The notes under the pieces: generated by a model
The model's database searches: none
Told to the model about the DNA's origin: nothing
Seen by the model: only the letters and a program-made list of their open reading frames with translations
Made by a program: the position numbers and the translations under genes
NCBI GenBank assembly: GCA_050999295.1
Contig: JBPCPI010000101.1
Coordinates: 1-33,120 of the forward strand
Direction of reading: 5' to 3'
Origin: JACCQS01 sp050999295
GTDB lineage: Bacteria; Actinomycetota; Actinomycetes; Mycobacteriales; Geodermatophilaceae
DNA: 33,120 nucleotides
In this document: positions 24,432 to 31,954 of the stretch, piece by piece
Position numbering within the stretch: the first letter of the stretch is position 1
Layout: each line of letters begins with the position of its first letter

Positions 24432-24986
24432 CTAGTGCAATCCGATGCCACGTAATCTCAGGTAGGCCTCGATCGCATCGGCTGAGGCCTCGACCGGCAG
24501 CTGCGAGGTGTCGATCACCACGTCCGGGTGGGCGGGAAGTTCGTAGGGGTCTGAGATCCCGGTGAACGAGCCGATCTCGCCCGCCCGTGCCCTGGCGTAC
24601 AGGCCTTTCACGTCGCGTGCCTCGCACACCTCAAGCGGCGTGGACAGATGCACGAGACCGAAGACACCGTAGGCCTCCACCATCACCCGGGCCTGTTCGC
24701 GGGCACCGTCGTACGGTGCGATCGCGGCGATGATCACCGCGCCCCCGTGCCGGACGACCTCGGCTGCGACCCAGCCGATCCGGAGGATGTTCAGGTCACG
24801 ATCCTCCCGGCTGAAGCTCAAGCCCTGCGAGAGCATTGTCCGTACGACATCCCCGTCGAGGACGGTGACCTCGCGCTGAGGTGTCCAGCGTCGCAACAAC
24901 TCCTCGGCAACCGTCGACTTCCCGGCCCCGGAGAGTCCGGTGAGCAGGACCGCGAAACCGGTTCGAGCGTTTGGCTTTGGCGGCAC
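24432..24986 (-). CDS. cysC: adenylylsulfate (APS) kinase
   Basis: Phosphorylates APS to PAPS, the step after CysDN. The 184-residue protein has the P-loop GLSGAGKST (about 17-25), LDGDVVRTMLSQGLSFSREDRDLN with the APS-binding residues, and the later VKGLYARARAGEI and GISDPYELP segments. The length is normal for a stand-alone CysC. Start GTG 24986 is chosen because AGGAG lies 8 nt upstream; the open frame extends to 25079 but would overlap the preceding gene. It follows the Rrf2 gene by 64 nt on the same strand, probably one operon, and converges on cysDN across the toxin-antitoxin pair. Confidence 0.94.
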   Translation of the reverse strand: MPPKPNARTGFAVLLTGLSGAGKSTVAEELLRRWTPQREVTVLDGDVVRTMLSQGLSFSREDRDLNILRIGWVAAEVVRHGGAVIIAAIAPYDGAREQARVMVEAYGVFGLVHLSTPLEVCEARDVKGLYARARAGEIGSFTGISDPYELPAHPDVVIDTSQLPVEASADAIEAYLRLRGIGLH

Positions 24987-25050
24987 GGATAGCACTCCTG
25001 TTCGGCTGCAGACCTGGTCAACGGGATCGAACGAGGTAGGGCAGAGCGGC

Positions 25051-25515
25051 TCAGCGATCCGAGCCCGACACCCAGGCATCCTCGTCGGTGAGCAAGGCGG
25101 CGACTTCGTCGGGCAGCCGTCCGGCCATGACGTCGGCCAGGCTCACCCGTTCGAGGACCGCTCGATAGCTGGCCCGCGCGGCAACCCAGACCTTGGTGAG
25201 TTCCCGCGCGACTCCCGGATAGTCCACGTCCTCCGGTCGCTGACCATGGATATCGGCAAGAAACCCCTGCTCGACCCGCATGATGTCGGCGATGGAGATC
25301 TCCGACGCCGGGCGTCCCAGGCGGTAGCCACCTTCGCGGCCTCGTGTGCTTGCAACCAGGCGGGCGGCAGTCAGGTCAGAGAGGATGGACTGCAAGAAGC
25401 GCACCGGGATTCTCTGGGCGGCCGCGATCCGCTCGGAGGTGAGTGGCTCGGGACCTCCGGCCGCGAGTTCCAGAGTGGCGCGAATGGCGTAGTCCACACG
25501 TGCCGAGATCCTCAC
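25051..25515 (-). CDS. Rrf2-family transcriptional regulator
   Basis: A 154-residue winged-helix repressor. The N-terminus RISARVDYAIRATLELA, the recognition region IPVRFLQSILSDLTAARLV and the wing RGREGGYRLGRP match Rrf2 proteins closely. It has no cysteine, so unlike IscR or NsrR it cannot hold an Fe-S cluster with Cys ligands. This makes a CymR-type regulator of sulfur metabolism the better comparison, supported by its position directly before cysC. Control of cysC and perhaps cysDN is inference. Start GTG 25515 with CATAAT 6 nt upstream and no ribosome site. Confidence 0.92.
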   Translation of the reverse strand: MRISARVDYAIRATLELAAGGPEPLTSERIAAAQRIPVRFLQSILSDLTAARLVASTRGREGGYRLGRPASEISIADIMRVEQGFLADIHGQRPEDVDYPGVARELTKVWVAARASYRAVLERVSLADVMAGRLPDEVAALLTDEDAWVSGSDR

Positions 25516-25521
25516 AGCTGC

Positions 25522-25527
25522 ATTATG
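25522..25527 (-). promoter_or_regulatory. -10 hexamer of the rrf2-cysC operon
   Basis: CATAAT (one mismatch from TATAAT) on the minus strand ends 6 nt before the GTG at 25515, with no ribosome site, fitting a leaderless start. A similar ACATTATGGC occurs in the same 91-bp divergent spacer near 25585-25594, upstream of the NUDIX gene, and could be a second binding or -10 site. Confidence 0.5.
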
Positions 25528-25606
25528 TCCGCCGAGGTCGGTCGTCAGCCGCTGGCATCGCAGAGCAAGCCCGGACTGTCCGAGACATTATGGCATCCTC
25601 GCTGCG

Positions 25607-26017
25607 ATGACCGGCGAGATTCCCGTTGCGGGAACAGTCGTCGCGGCCGCCATCATTCATGAGGGCGAAGTTCTTGCTGCGCAACGCAGCGGGCCTCCGG
25701 CGCTGGCCGGCCACTGGGAGTTTCCCGGCGGAAAGGTGGAGCAGGGGGAGACCGAAACCGAGGCTCTCGTCCGTGAGTGTCAGGAAGAGCTCGGGGTCAC
25801 TATCGCACCGCAGCGATTCCTCGGTGAGGTGACCAACCCGTACTGGCGGGGCAGCGTGCGACTGTGGTCCGCGGTGCTGGCCGACCCCGACGACGGCCTG
25901 CCGAGCGCGTTGGAACACCTGGCGCTGCGTTGGCTGGGTGCCGACGAGTTGTCCACCGTGGACTGGCTCCCCGGCAACCGAGAGTTCGAGGCAGCCGTAC
26001 GCCCGCTCTTGTCTTGA
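25607..26017 (+). CDS. NUDIX hydrolase (MutT-like)
   Basis: A 136-residue pyrophosphohydrolase of the MutT/CTP pyrophosphohydrolase type. The NUDIX box is complete at about 41-64: GG-KVEQG-E, then seven residues, RECQEELG (G-x5-E-x7-R-E-x2-E-E-x-G pattern). N-terminal VAAAIIHEGEVLAAQRS and GHWEFPGGK are typical of nucleotide-pool sanitising members that hydrolyse oxidised dNTPs or (d)CTP analogues; the substrate cannot be fixed from sequence. ATG 25607 lacks a clear ribosome site. The stop codon overlaps a long palindrome. Confidence 0.93.
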   Translation: MTGEIPVAGTVVAAAIIHEGEVLAAQRSGPPALAGHWEFPGGKVEQGETETEALVRECQEELGVTIAPQRFLGEVTNPYWRGSVRLWSAVLADPDDGLPSALEHLALRWLGADELSTVDWLPGNREFEAAVRPLLS

Positions 26018-26090
26018 GTGAAGGGCACCTTCTACTAATAGGTTCGCTAGAAGGTGCCCTTCACTCGTATGAGGTGGTGCCCTTCACTCG
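26016..26090. repeat. long palindrome plus third copy between NUDIX gene and sdhB
   Basis: GAGTGAAGGGCACCTTCTA (26016-26034) and its perfect 19-bp inverse (26048-26066) flank a 13-nt loop. A further copy of the right-arm end, GGTGCCCTTCACTCG, lies at 26076-26090. It separates convergent genes and overlaps the NUDIX stop. It can act as a bidirectional terminator, but the extra copy points to a repeated element. Confidence 0.8.
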
Positions 26091-26109
26091 AATGTGTGAG
26101 AAGGGGCGC

Positions 26110-26895
26110 TCAGGGCTTGGTGCTGGGGGCCTTCGGCCGGCCGCTGCCCTTGGCAAATCCGATCTTCGAGCCGAGCCAGACCACCGGGTCGAATTTGCGA
26201 TCAGCGACCCGTTCCTTCATCGGGATCAACGCATTATCGGTGATCTTGATGTGCTCCGGACACACCTCGGTGCAGCATTTCGTGATGTTGCAATAGCCGA
26301 GGCCATGGTCATCCTGGGCCTGCTTCTGTCGGTCCACGGCGTCGAGGGGATGCATGTCCAACTCGGCTATCCGCATCAGGAACCGCGGACCGGCGAAGTT
26401 CTGCTTGTTGTCCTCGTGGTCACGGATGACATGACAGACGTTCTGGCACAGGAAGCACTCGATGCACTTCCGGAACTCCTGTGAGCGCTCGACGTCGACC
26501 TGGGCCATCCGGTACTCACCGGGTTCCAACCCCTCCGGCGGCGCGAAAGACGGGATCTCGCGGGCCTTCTCGTAGTTGTACGAGACGTCTGTCACCAGAT
26601 CGCGGATGACCGGGAACGTCCGAAGCGGGGTGACGGTGATGGTCTCGGCCTCGTCGAAGGTGCTCATCCGGGTCATGCACAGCAGGCGCGGTCGGCCGTT
26701 GATCTCGGCGCTGCACGAGCCGCACTTTCCGGCCTTGCAGTTCCACCGGACCGCAAGATCTCCGGCCTGGGTGGCCTGCAGCCGATGGATGATGTCCAGG
26801 ACGACCTCACCCTCGTTCACAGCCACCGAGTAATCCTGCAGATCTCCGTCGTAGGCATCCCCGCGCCATACGCGGAACTTGGCGTCGTAGGCCAT
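26110..26895 (-). CDS. sdhB: succinate dehydrogenase iron-sulfur subunit
   Basis: Carries electrons from the flavoprotein to the membrane quinone site. The 261-residue protein has the [2Fe-2S] ligands in CKAGKCGSCSAEI and LLC, the [4Fe-4S] motif CIECFLCQNVC, and further cluster cysteines in CNITKCCTEVCP. The region DFQNF-like NKQNFAGPRFLMRIAELD is typical of actinobacterial Sdh1 SdhB (Rv0247c type, recalled). Start ATG 26895, 6 nt after the sdhA stop: one operon. The C-terminal tail is Lys/Pro-rich. Confidence 0.95.
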   Translation of the reverse strand: MAYDAKFRVWRGDAYDGDLQDYSVAVNEGEVVLDIIHRLQATQAGDLAVRWNCKAGKCGSCSAEINGRPRLLCMTRMSTFDEAETITVTPLRTFPVIRDLVTDVSYNYEKAREIPSFAPPEGLEPGEYRMAQVDVERSQEFRKCIECFLCQNVCHVIRDHEDNKQNFAGPRFLMRIAELDMHPLDAVDRQKQAQDDHGLGYCNITKCCTEVCPEHIKITDNALIPMKERVADRKFDPVVWLGSKIGFAKGSGRPKAPSTKP

Positions 26896-26901
26896 CTCTG
26901 G

Positions 26902-28908
26902 TCAGCCTCTCAGTGGCTGGTCGGCGGGTGTGCCGGCGGCCGCGACGATCGACTGCGGAAGCTCGGCGTCGGTGAGGTACTTCCTCAGCTCGGCCGGATC
27001 GAACAGATCCAGCAGGTCGGCGCGCATGGCGGGCAGCGGCTGCTTGATAAGCGTGACTCGAGATGCCGTCTCCCGGAGCCCGGCCGGGCCGTGAAGTGCC
27101 AGAACAAGATTGAGCTTTCGCCACTCTGGGTTCATCCCCGGGAAGTCGTCCCGGGTGTGCCCGCCCCGACTCTCCTCCCTTGTGAGGGCAGCCTGGGCGA
27201 TGCACTCGGAGATGAGCAGCATGTTCTGCAGGTCTATCGACAGGTGCCAGCCAGGGTTGAACTCCCGGCCGCCCTCCACGGTCGCCATCGCTGCCCGGTG
27301 ACGCAGTTCGTCCAGCTTCTTGAGTGCCAATTCGATTTCGTCGGCCTTACGGATGATTCCGACCAGGTCGTTCATCGTCTGCTGCAGTTCGGCGTGGATC
27401 GTGTACGCGTTCTCCCGGTCGACGTTGGGACGGTCTTCGATCAAAAAGGGCGCCAAGGCCGCTCGCGTCGCAGCATCGATCTGGGCGTCGGTCACCGAAG
27501 GGCGGGAGTTGCGCAGTGAGTGGGCGTAGACGGCCGCGTGATCACCGGCGCGCTTGCCGAACACCAGGAGGTCGGACAGCGAGTTGCCGCCTAGCCGGTT
27601 CGAGCCGTGCATCCCGCCGGCGACCTCCCCAGCGGCGTACAAGCCGGGAACCCGCGACTGGGCGCTGTCCGGGTCGACCTCGACCCCACCCATCACGTAA
27701 TGACAAGTGGGCCCCACCTCCATCGGCTCCTTGGTGATGTCGACGTCGGCGAGTTCCTTGAACTGGTGATGCATCGACGGAAGCTTCTTGATGATGTCCT
27801 CGGCCTTGAGCCGGGTGGACACGTCGAGGAACACCCCACCGGCCGGAGAACCACGACCGGCCTTGACCTCGGAGTTGATCGCGCGTGCCACCTCGTCACG
27901 AGGAAGGAGTTCCGGCGGACGCTTGTTGTTATCCGGGTCGGTGTACCAGCGGTCGCCTTCCTCCTCGGTTTCGGCGTATTGGGTGCGGAACACGTCCGGG
28001 ATGTAGTCGAACATGAACCGCCGGCCCTCAGAATTGCGAAGCACCCCACCGTCTACGCGGACCGACTCGGTGACCAGGATGCCCTTGACCGACGGTGGCC
28101 AGACCATCCCGGTGGGATGGAACTGCACGAACTCCATGTTGAGCAGCGTCGCGCCCGCCCGAAGAGCCAGGGCGTGACCGTCACCGGTGTACTCCCAGCT
28201 GTTCGAGGTGACCTTGAAACTCTTGCCGATTCCGCCGGTGGCCAGCACGACCGACGGCGCCTCGAAGGCGATGAAGTTGCCGGTCTCCCGCCAGTAACCG
28301 AAGGCTCCGGAGATGGGGCTGTCCACATCGGAGCGTGTCTTGAAGAGCTCGGTGATCGTGCACTCACCGAAGACCTTGATCTGAGCCTCGTAGTCGCCGT
28401 ACTCGCGGAAGTCCTCCTGCTGCAAGGAGACGACCTTCTGCTGCAGGGTTCGGATCAGCTCCAGGCCGGTGCGGTCCCCGACATGGGCCAGTCGGGGGTA
28501 CTCGTGGCCACCGAAGTTGCGTTGGCTGATCCTGCCCTGCTTGGTGCGATCGAACAGTGCGCCGTAAGTCTCGAGCTCCCAGACCCGGTCGGGGGCTTCC
28601 TTGGCGTGCAGTTCGGCCATCCGGAAGTTGTTGAGAAATTTCCCGCCACGCATGGTGTCGCGGAAGTGGACCTTCCAGTGGTCCTTGGTGTTGACGTTTC
28701 CCATGGCTGCGGCGATGCCGCCCTCGGCCATGACCGTGTGCGCCTTGCCGAACAGCGACTTGCACACGATGGCCGTACGTTTCCCGGCCTCGCGCGCAGC
28801 GATCGCCGCGCGCAGACCCGCCCCACCCGCGCCGATGACGACTACGTCGTAGGCGTGTCGTTCGACCGCGGGCTCGGGGCCGGCGTTGCCAGCATCTCGT
28901 GCATTCAT
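26902..28908 (-). CDS. sdhA: succinate dehydrogenase flavoprotein subunit
   Basis: Oxidises succinate to fumarate with covalent FAD. The 668-residue protein starts the Rossmann fold with DVVVIGAGGAGLRAA (about 21-35). His57 in KAHTVMAEGG is the predicted covalent FAD ligand. FVQFHPTG, GGVEVD, the catalytic-region RDEVARAI and GLYAAGEVAGGMHGSNRLGGNSL are all present. The length and fumarate-reductase-like N-terminus fit the actinobacterial Sdh1 type. It lies 13 nt after sdhC and 6 nt before sdhB in one operon. Start ATG 28908 with GGA about 5 nt upstream. Confidence 0.97.
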   Translation of the reverse strand: MNARDAGNAGPEPAVERHAYDVVVIGAGGAGLRAAIAAREAGKRTAIVCKSLFGKAHTVMAEGGIAAAMGNVNTKDHWKVHFRDTMRGGKFLNNFRMAELHAKEAPDRVWELETYGALFDRTKQGRISQRNFGGHEYPRLAHVGDRTGLELIRTLQQKVVSLQQEDFREYGDYEAQIKVFGECTITELFKTRSDVDSPISGAFGYWRETGNFIAFEAPSVVLATGGIGKSFKVTSNSWEYTGDGHALALRAGATLLNMEFVQFHPTGMVWPPSVKGILVTESVRVDGGVLRNSEGRRFMFDYIPDVFRTQYAETEEEGDRWYTDPDNNKRPPELLPRDEVARAINSEVKAGRGSPAGGVFLDVSTRLKAEDIIKKLPSMHHQFKELADVDITKEPMEVGPTCHYVMGGVEVDPDSAQSRVPGLYAAGEVAGGMHGSNRLGGNSLSDLLVFGKRAGDHAAVYAHSLRNSRPSVTDAQIDAATRAALAPFLIEDRPNVDRENAYTIHAELQQTMNDLVGIIRKADEIELALKKLDELRHRAAMATVEGGREFNPGWHLSIDLQNMLLISECIAQAALTREESRGGHTRDDFPGMNPEWRKLNLVLALHGPAGLRETASRVTLIKQPLPAMRADLLDLFDPAELRKYLTDAELPQSIVAAAGTPADQPLRG

Positions 28909-28921
28909 GCTTTCCGACCTT

Positions 28922-29761
28922 CTAACCGATGAACCGGAGGTCGGAGAACCAGCCTGCGGATAACGCCATGATGTAGAAATCGGTCAACGCCAGGGTGCCC
29001 AACGTGATCCAGGCCAGCTCCATGTGCCTGCGGTTGAGCCTGGAGACGAGGCCCCAAGCCCGGTAGCGCACGGGATGTGCGGAGAAGTGCCGCAGTCGAC
29101 CACCGACGATGTGCCGGCAACTATGGCAGGACGCGGTATAGGCCCAGAGCATCACCACGTTGACCAGCAGGATGATGTTCCCGAGGCCGAACCCGAAGCC
29201 CGAGGGGCTGTGGAAGGCCAGGATGGCGTCGTAGGTGTTGATCAGCGAGATGATCACCGCGGCGTAGAAGGCGTACCGGTGCAGGTTCTGCCCGATCAGC
29301 GGCACCCTGGTCTCGCCGGTGTACTTGGCATGCGGTTCGGCGACGGCGCAGGCGAGCGGAGAGGCCCAGAAGGACCGGTAGTAGGCCTTGCGGTAGTAGT
29401 AACAGGTCAGCCGGAACAACAACAGGAACGGCAGGCTGAGCGCGGCGTAGGGCAGCCACCACACGTCTGGCAGGAATCGACCGAAGTGTGCCGCCTCGGG
29501 GATGCAGCCGGTGGACACACACGGTGAGTAGTACGGCGTCAGATAGCGGTAGTCGTCGACCCAGTAGTTCTCCTGCAGGAAAACCCGGGTGAAGCTGTAG
29601 GACAGCCAGGCCGCCAGGCCGATCACGTTGAGCACCGGCGGCCACCACCAGCGATCGGTACGCAGCGTCCGGGCCGCGATTCGTGGTCGACTCGGAAAGC
29701 TCACGCCGGCCTTGAGCTTTGATCTGCCGTCCACCGCGAGCGGTCGTGTTCCAGTAGCCAT
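28922..29761 (-). CDS. sdhC: succinate dehydrogenase membrane subunit (Sdh1 type, cytochrome b558-like)
   Basis: Membrane anchor and quinone site of the complex. The 279-residue protein has about five transmembrane helices: WWPPVLNVIGLAAWLSYSF, YAALSLPFLLLFRL, FYAAVIISLINTY, IILLVNVVMLWAYTA and ITLGTLALTDFYIMAL. Several His residues (LHRYAFYAA, SCHSCRHI, RRHMELAW) are candidates for heme or quinone binding. This single large anchor corresponds to Rv0249c-type proteins (recalled), not the classic small sdhC/sdhD pair. Start ATG 29761; GGAGG lies 14 nt upstream, somewhat far, and an in-frame GTG at 29776 overlaps that site. Confidence 0.9.
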   Translation of the reverse strand: MATGTRPLAVDGRSKLKAGVSFPSRPRIAARTLRTDRWWWPPVLNVIGLAAWLSYSFTRVFLQENYWVDDYRYLTPYYSPCVSTGCIPEAAHFGRFLPDVWWLPYAALSLPFLLLFRLTCYYYRKAYYRSFWASPLACAVAEPHAKYTGETRVPLIGQNLHRYAFYAAVIISLINTYDAILAFHSPSGFGFGLGNIILLVNVVMLWAYTASCHSCRHIVGGRLRHFSAHPVRYRAWGLVSRLNRRHMELAWITLGTLALTDFYIMALSAGWFSDLRFIG

Positions 29762-29967
29762 GAGGAAGCCAGTCACCTCCGAGGAATGCGCCCGACAGTG
29801 CCACCGCGGCCCGCCTTCCCCAGTGTGTATGCCCGGTGACCGAGGCACAAAACTCAGGAGGCGCGATCTTGCTCACGTGTGGAGGTAGCCAGATCGTTAC
29901 GTGCGGCGAGGTCACAATGCGATGACACAGGTGGACGGTGCCAACCGGCGTTATCTAGGCTCGGCCT

Positions 29968-30017
29968 CGGCCAGTGATGTGCTGGCCGTCCTTATTTTCC
30001 TTCCCACCTCCGTGGGA
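29968..30017 (+). promoter_or_regulatory. two hairpins in the leader of the ABC transporter operon
   Basis: First hairpin: 7-bp stem CGGCCAG (29968-29974)/CTGGCCG (29982-29988), then TCCTTATTTTCC, which resembles an intrinsic terminator with a weak U-tract. Second hairpin: TCCCAC (30002-30007)/GTGGGA (30012-30017) just before the GGGAGG ribosome site (30021-30026). Both lie upstream of the lipoprotein start at 30037, so attenuation is possible; alternatively the first simply ends upstream transcription. The rest of the 275-nt divergent spacer (29762-30036) shows only possible promoter hexamers, such as TAGGCT near 29956. Confidence 0.4.
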
Positions 30018-30036
30018 CAAGGGAGGCTTCACAAAC

Positions 30037-31779
30037 GTGAATTTAGATAAGCGCAGCGCTGCGCTCATCGCGTCCGGTCTTTCCGGCGTGTTGGTGCTCT
30101 CTGGTTGTGGCGGGGGTGATGAAGGCGGCGGCGGCACCGAAGAGACCCAAGCCAGCGGAACCGTCGTCTTCGGTGAGTCCACTGACTTCTCGGACAATCT
30201 CCTCCAGATCATCTCCTCTGGCAACGCCCTTTCGGTCGGATACCTCATGGGCCGCGTTCTGCCCAGCGTCTCTCAATTGCTCCCGGACGGCGAGGTCGTC
30301 CACGACCCGGAACTGCTGACCGAGGCGCCGACGCTGGAGGAGGTCGACGGCAAGCAGGTCAACGTCTACTCGATCAACCCGGACGCAGTCTGGAGCGATG
30401 GCACCCCGATCACCGCCGACGACTTCATCTTCACCGCGAAGGTCCAGGACACTGAGTTCACTGAGGTCTGCCCTGACGGCGGCGTCCTGGGGACCACCGG
30501 GTACGACCAGATCGAGTCGATCGAGGGTTCCGATGAGGGCAAGACCGTCACGGTGACCTACGAGACCCCGTTCGCGGACTGGCTAGGGCAGTGGAGCTTG
30601 TCGAGTGCGCTGCTTCCGGCGCACCTGATGGATAATGACGACGACGCAGCGCTGTGCGAGTCCATCACCACTGGTTGGCCGACCTCGTCGGGCCTGCCTG
30701 AAGACATCTCCGGCGGCCCGTGGCAACTCAAGGCCGAAAACATCGACGTGGCCTCCCAGGTCATCACCTTGACCCCGAACGAGAGCTACTGGGGTGAGAA
30801 GCCGAAGTTGGCATCGCTGGTCTACCAGACCATCGGCAGCGACGCGGGCGTCGCCGTCTCGGCGATCCAGAACGGCGAAGTGCAGATGATCAATCCGCAG
30901 CCACAGCTGGACCTGGTGGATCAGATCGCGGCCCTCGAGCCGAACGTGGTCAGCAGCATCCTGTTTGGGTACGCCTTCGAGCACCTGGACATGAACACTC
31001 GCAACGTGCACCTGGCCGACCCCAACGTTCGACAGGCCTTCGGCCAATCGCTAGACCGGCAGAATATCGTCGATCAGACGGTCGGCCAGTTCTCCAGTGA
31101 CGCCGATGTCCTGAACAACCGGATCTACTTCAACAACCAGCCGGGGTATGAGAATACCGCGCCGGAGCAGTACGCCGCGCCGGATCCTGCTGCGGCCAAG
31201 GCGCTGTTGGAGGAGTCCGGTTATGTGCTGGGTGGCGACGGGATCTATGAGCACCCGGAGCGGGGTCGGCTGTCATTGGCGATCTCGACGACGGTGAACA
31301 ACCCGCTGCGTCAGCAGACGATCGACGTGATCATCCCGCAGGCCGCTGAGGCCGGCTTCGAAATATCCGCTCGGCCGGACCCGGACATCTTCTCTGATGC
31401 CACGGTGCCGACCAGCCTGGAAGCCGGCGGCTACGATATCGCGCTGTTCGCGTGGGTCGGTTCGCCGTTCCGGGGCAGCACCGCGCCGATCTACCTGAGC
31501 CTGGAGGCTCAGGGGGGCATCCAGGGGCAGAACTACACCCAGGGTGGCAACCCGGAGGTGGACGCGATGTACGAGGAGTTCCTGCAGGAGCCGGACCCGG
31601 ACGCGCAGATAGCACTCGGGAACCAGATCGATGCTCTGTTGTGGGGGGACCTCTTCACCATCCCGCTGTACCAGAAGCCGACTTTCCTGGCGTACTCCTC
31701 GACGATCGAAGGGGTCGAGGACAACGTCACCCAAGCCGGTCCACTGTGGAACAGCGAGAAGTGGAGCCTGACTGCCTAG
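30037..31779 (+). CDS. peptide-type ABC transporter substrate-binding lipoprotein (family 5)
   Basis: Captures peptides or similar solutes outside the cell for the permeases that follow. The 580-residue protein starts with a lipoprotein signal: basic DKRSAAL, hydrophobic stretch, lipobox LSGC with Cys24 as lipid anchor, then a Gly/Glu/Thr linker. The body matches SBP family 5 (DppA/OppA): WSDGTPITADDFIFT, SYWGEKPKLASLVYQ, NVRQAFGQSLDRQNIV and the C-terminal LWGDLFTIPLYQ. Start GTG 30037, with GGGAGG 10 nt upstream. A strong terminator-like hairpin separates it from the permease gene, so the binding protein may be made in excess. The ligand is unknown. Confidence 0.93.
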   Translation: MNLDKRSAALIASGLSGVLVLSGCGGGDEGGGGTEETQASGTVVFGESTDFSDNLLQIISSGNALSVGYLMGRVLPSVSQLLPDGEVVHDPELLTEAPTLEEVDGKQVNVYSINPDAVWSDGTPITADDFIFTAKVQDTEFTEVCPDGGVLGTTGYDQIESIEGSDEGKTVTVTYETPFADWLGQWSLSSALLPAHLMDNDDDAALCESITTGWPTSSGLPEDISGGPWQLKAENIDVASQVITLTPNESYWGEKPKLASLVYQTIGSDAGVAVSAIQNGEVQMINPQPQLDLVDQIAALEPNVVSSILFGYAFEHLDMNTRNVHLADPNVRQAFGQSLDRQNIVDQTVGQFSSDADVLNNRIYFNNQPGYENTAPEQYAAPDPAAAKALLEESGYVLGGDGIYEHPERGRLSLAISTTVNNPLRQQTIDVIIPQAAEAGFEISARPDPDIFSDATVPTSLEAGGYDIALFAWVGSPFRGSTAPIYLSLEAQGGIQGQNYTQGGNPEVDAMYEEFLQEPDPDAQIALGNQIDALLWGDLFTIPLYQKPTFLAYSSTIEGVEDNVTQAGPLWNSEKWSLTA

Positions 31780-31811
31780 GTTCCACCTGACAGCACGCAC
31801 TGGGTAGCAAT

Positions 31812-31854
31812 CAAGTGGCCCCCCCGAATCTCTTCAGGTTCGGGGGGCCACTTG
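31812..31854 (+). terminator. strong GC-rich hairpin after the substrate-binding protein gene
   Basis: CAAGTGGCCCCCCCGAA pairs with TTCGGGGGGCCACTTG: 16 bp with one bulged C and a 10-nt loop, starting 32 nt after the stop. There is only a short T-rich follow-up (TGTGTT). It would terminate or attenuate transcription into the permease genes. Confidence 0.75.
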
Positions 31855-31942
31855 TGTTACAGGGGGGTCACAATGCGACATCCCGCGGCTTGCCGAGAAC
31901 GGCGATAACGTTGTTGATCTGCCCATCCGGGCATCCCGGTTG

Positions 31943-31948
31943 TAGGGT
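31943..31948 (+). promoter_or_regulatory. -10-like hexamer before the permease gene
   Basis: TAGGGT (TANNNT) ends 6 nt before the GTG at 31955 and no ribosome site is present, so the permease genes may have their own leaderless transcript behind the terminator at 31812-31854. No good -35 at standard spacing. Confidence 0.35.
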
Positions 31949-31954
31949 TCGCCC

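Noticed and set aside
27607..28932. 441-codon plus-strand ORF
   Set aside because: Antisense to sdhA; shadow frame.
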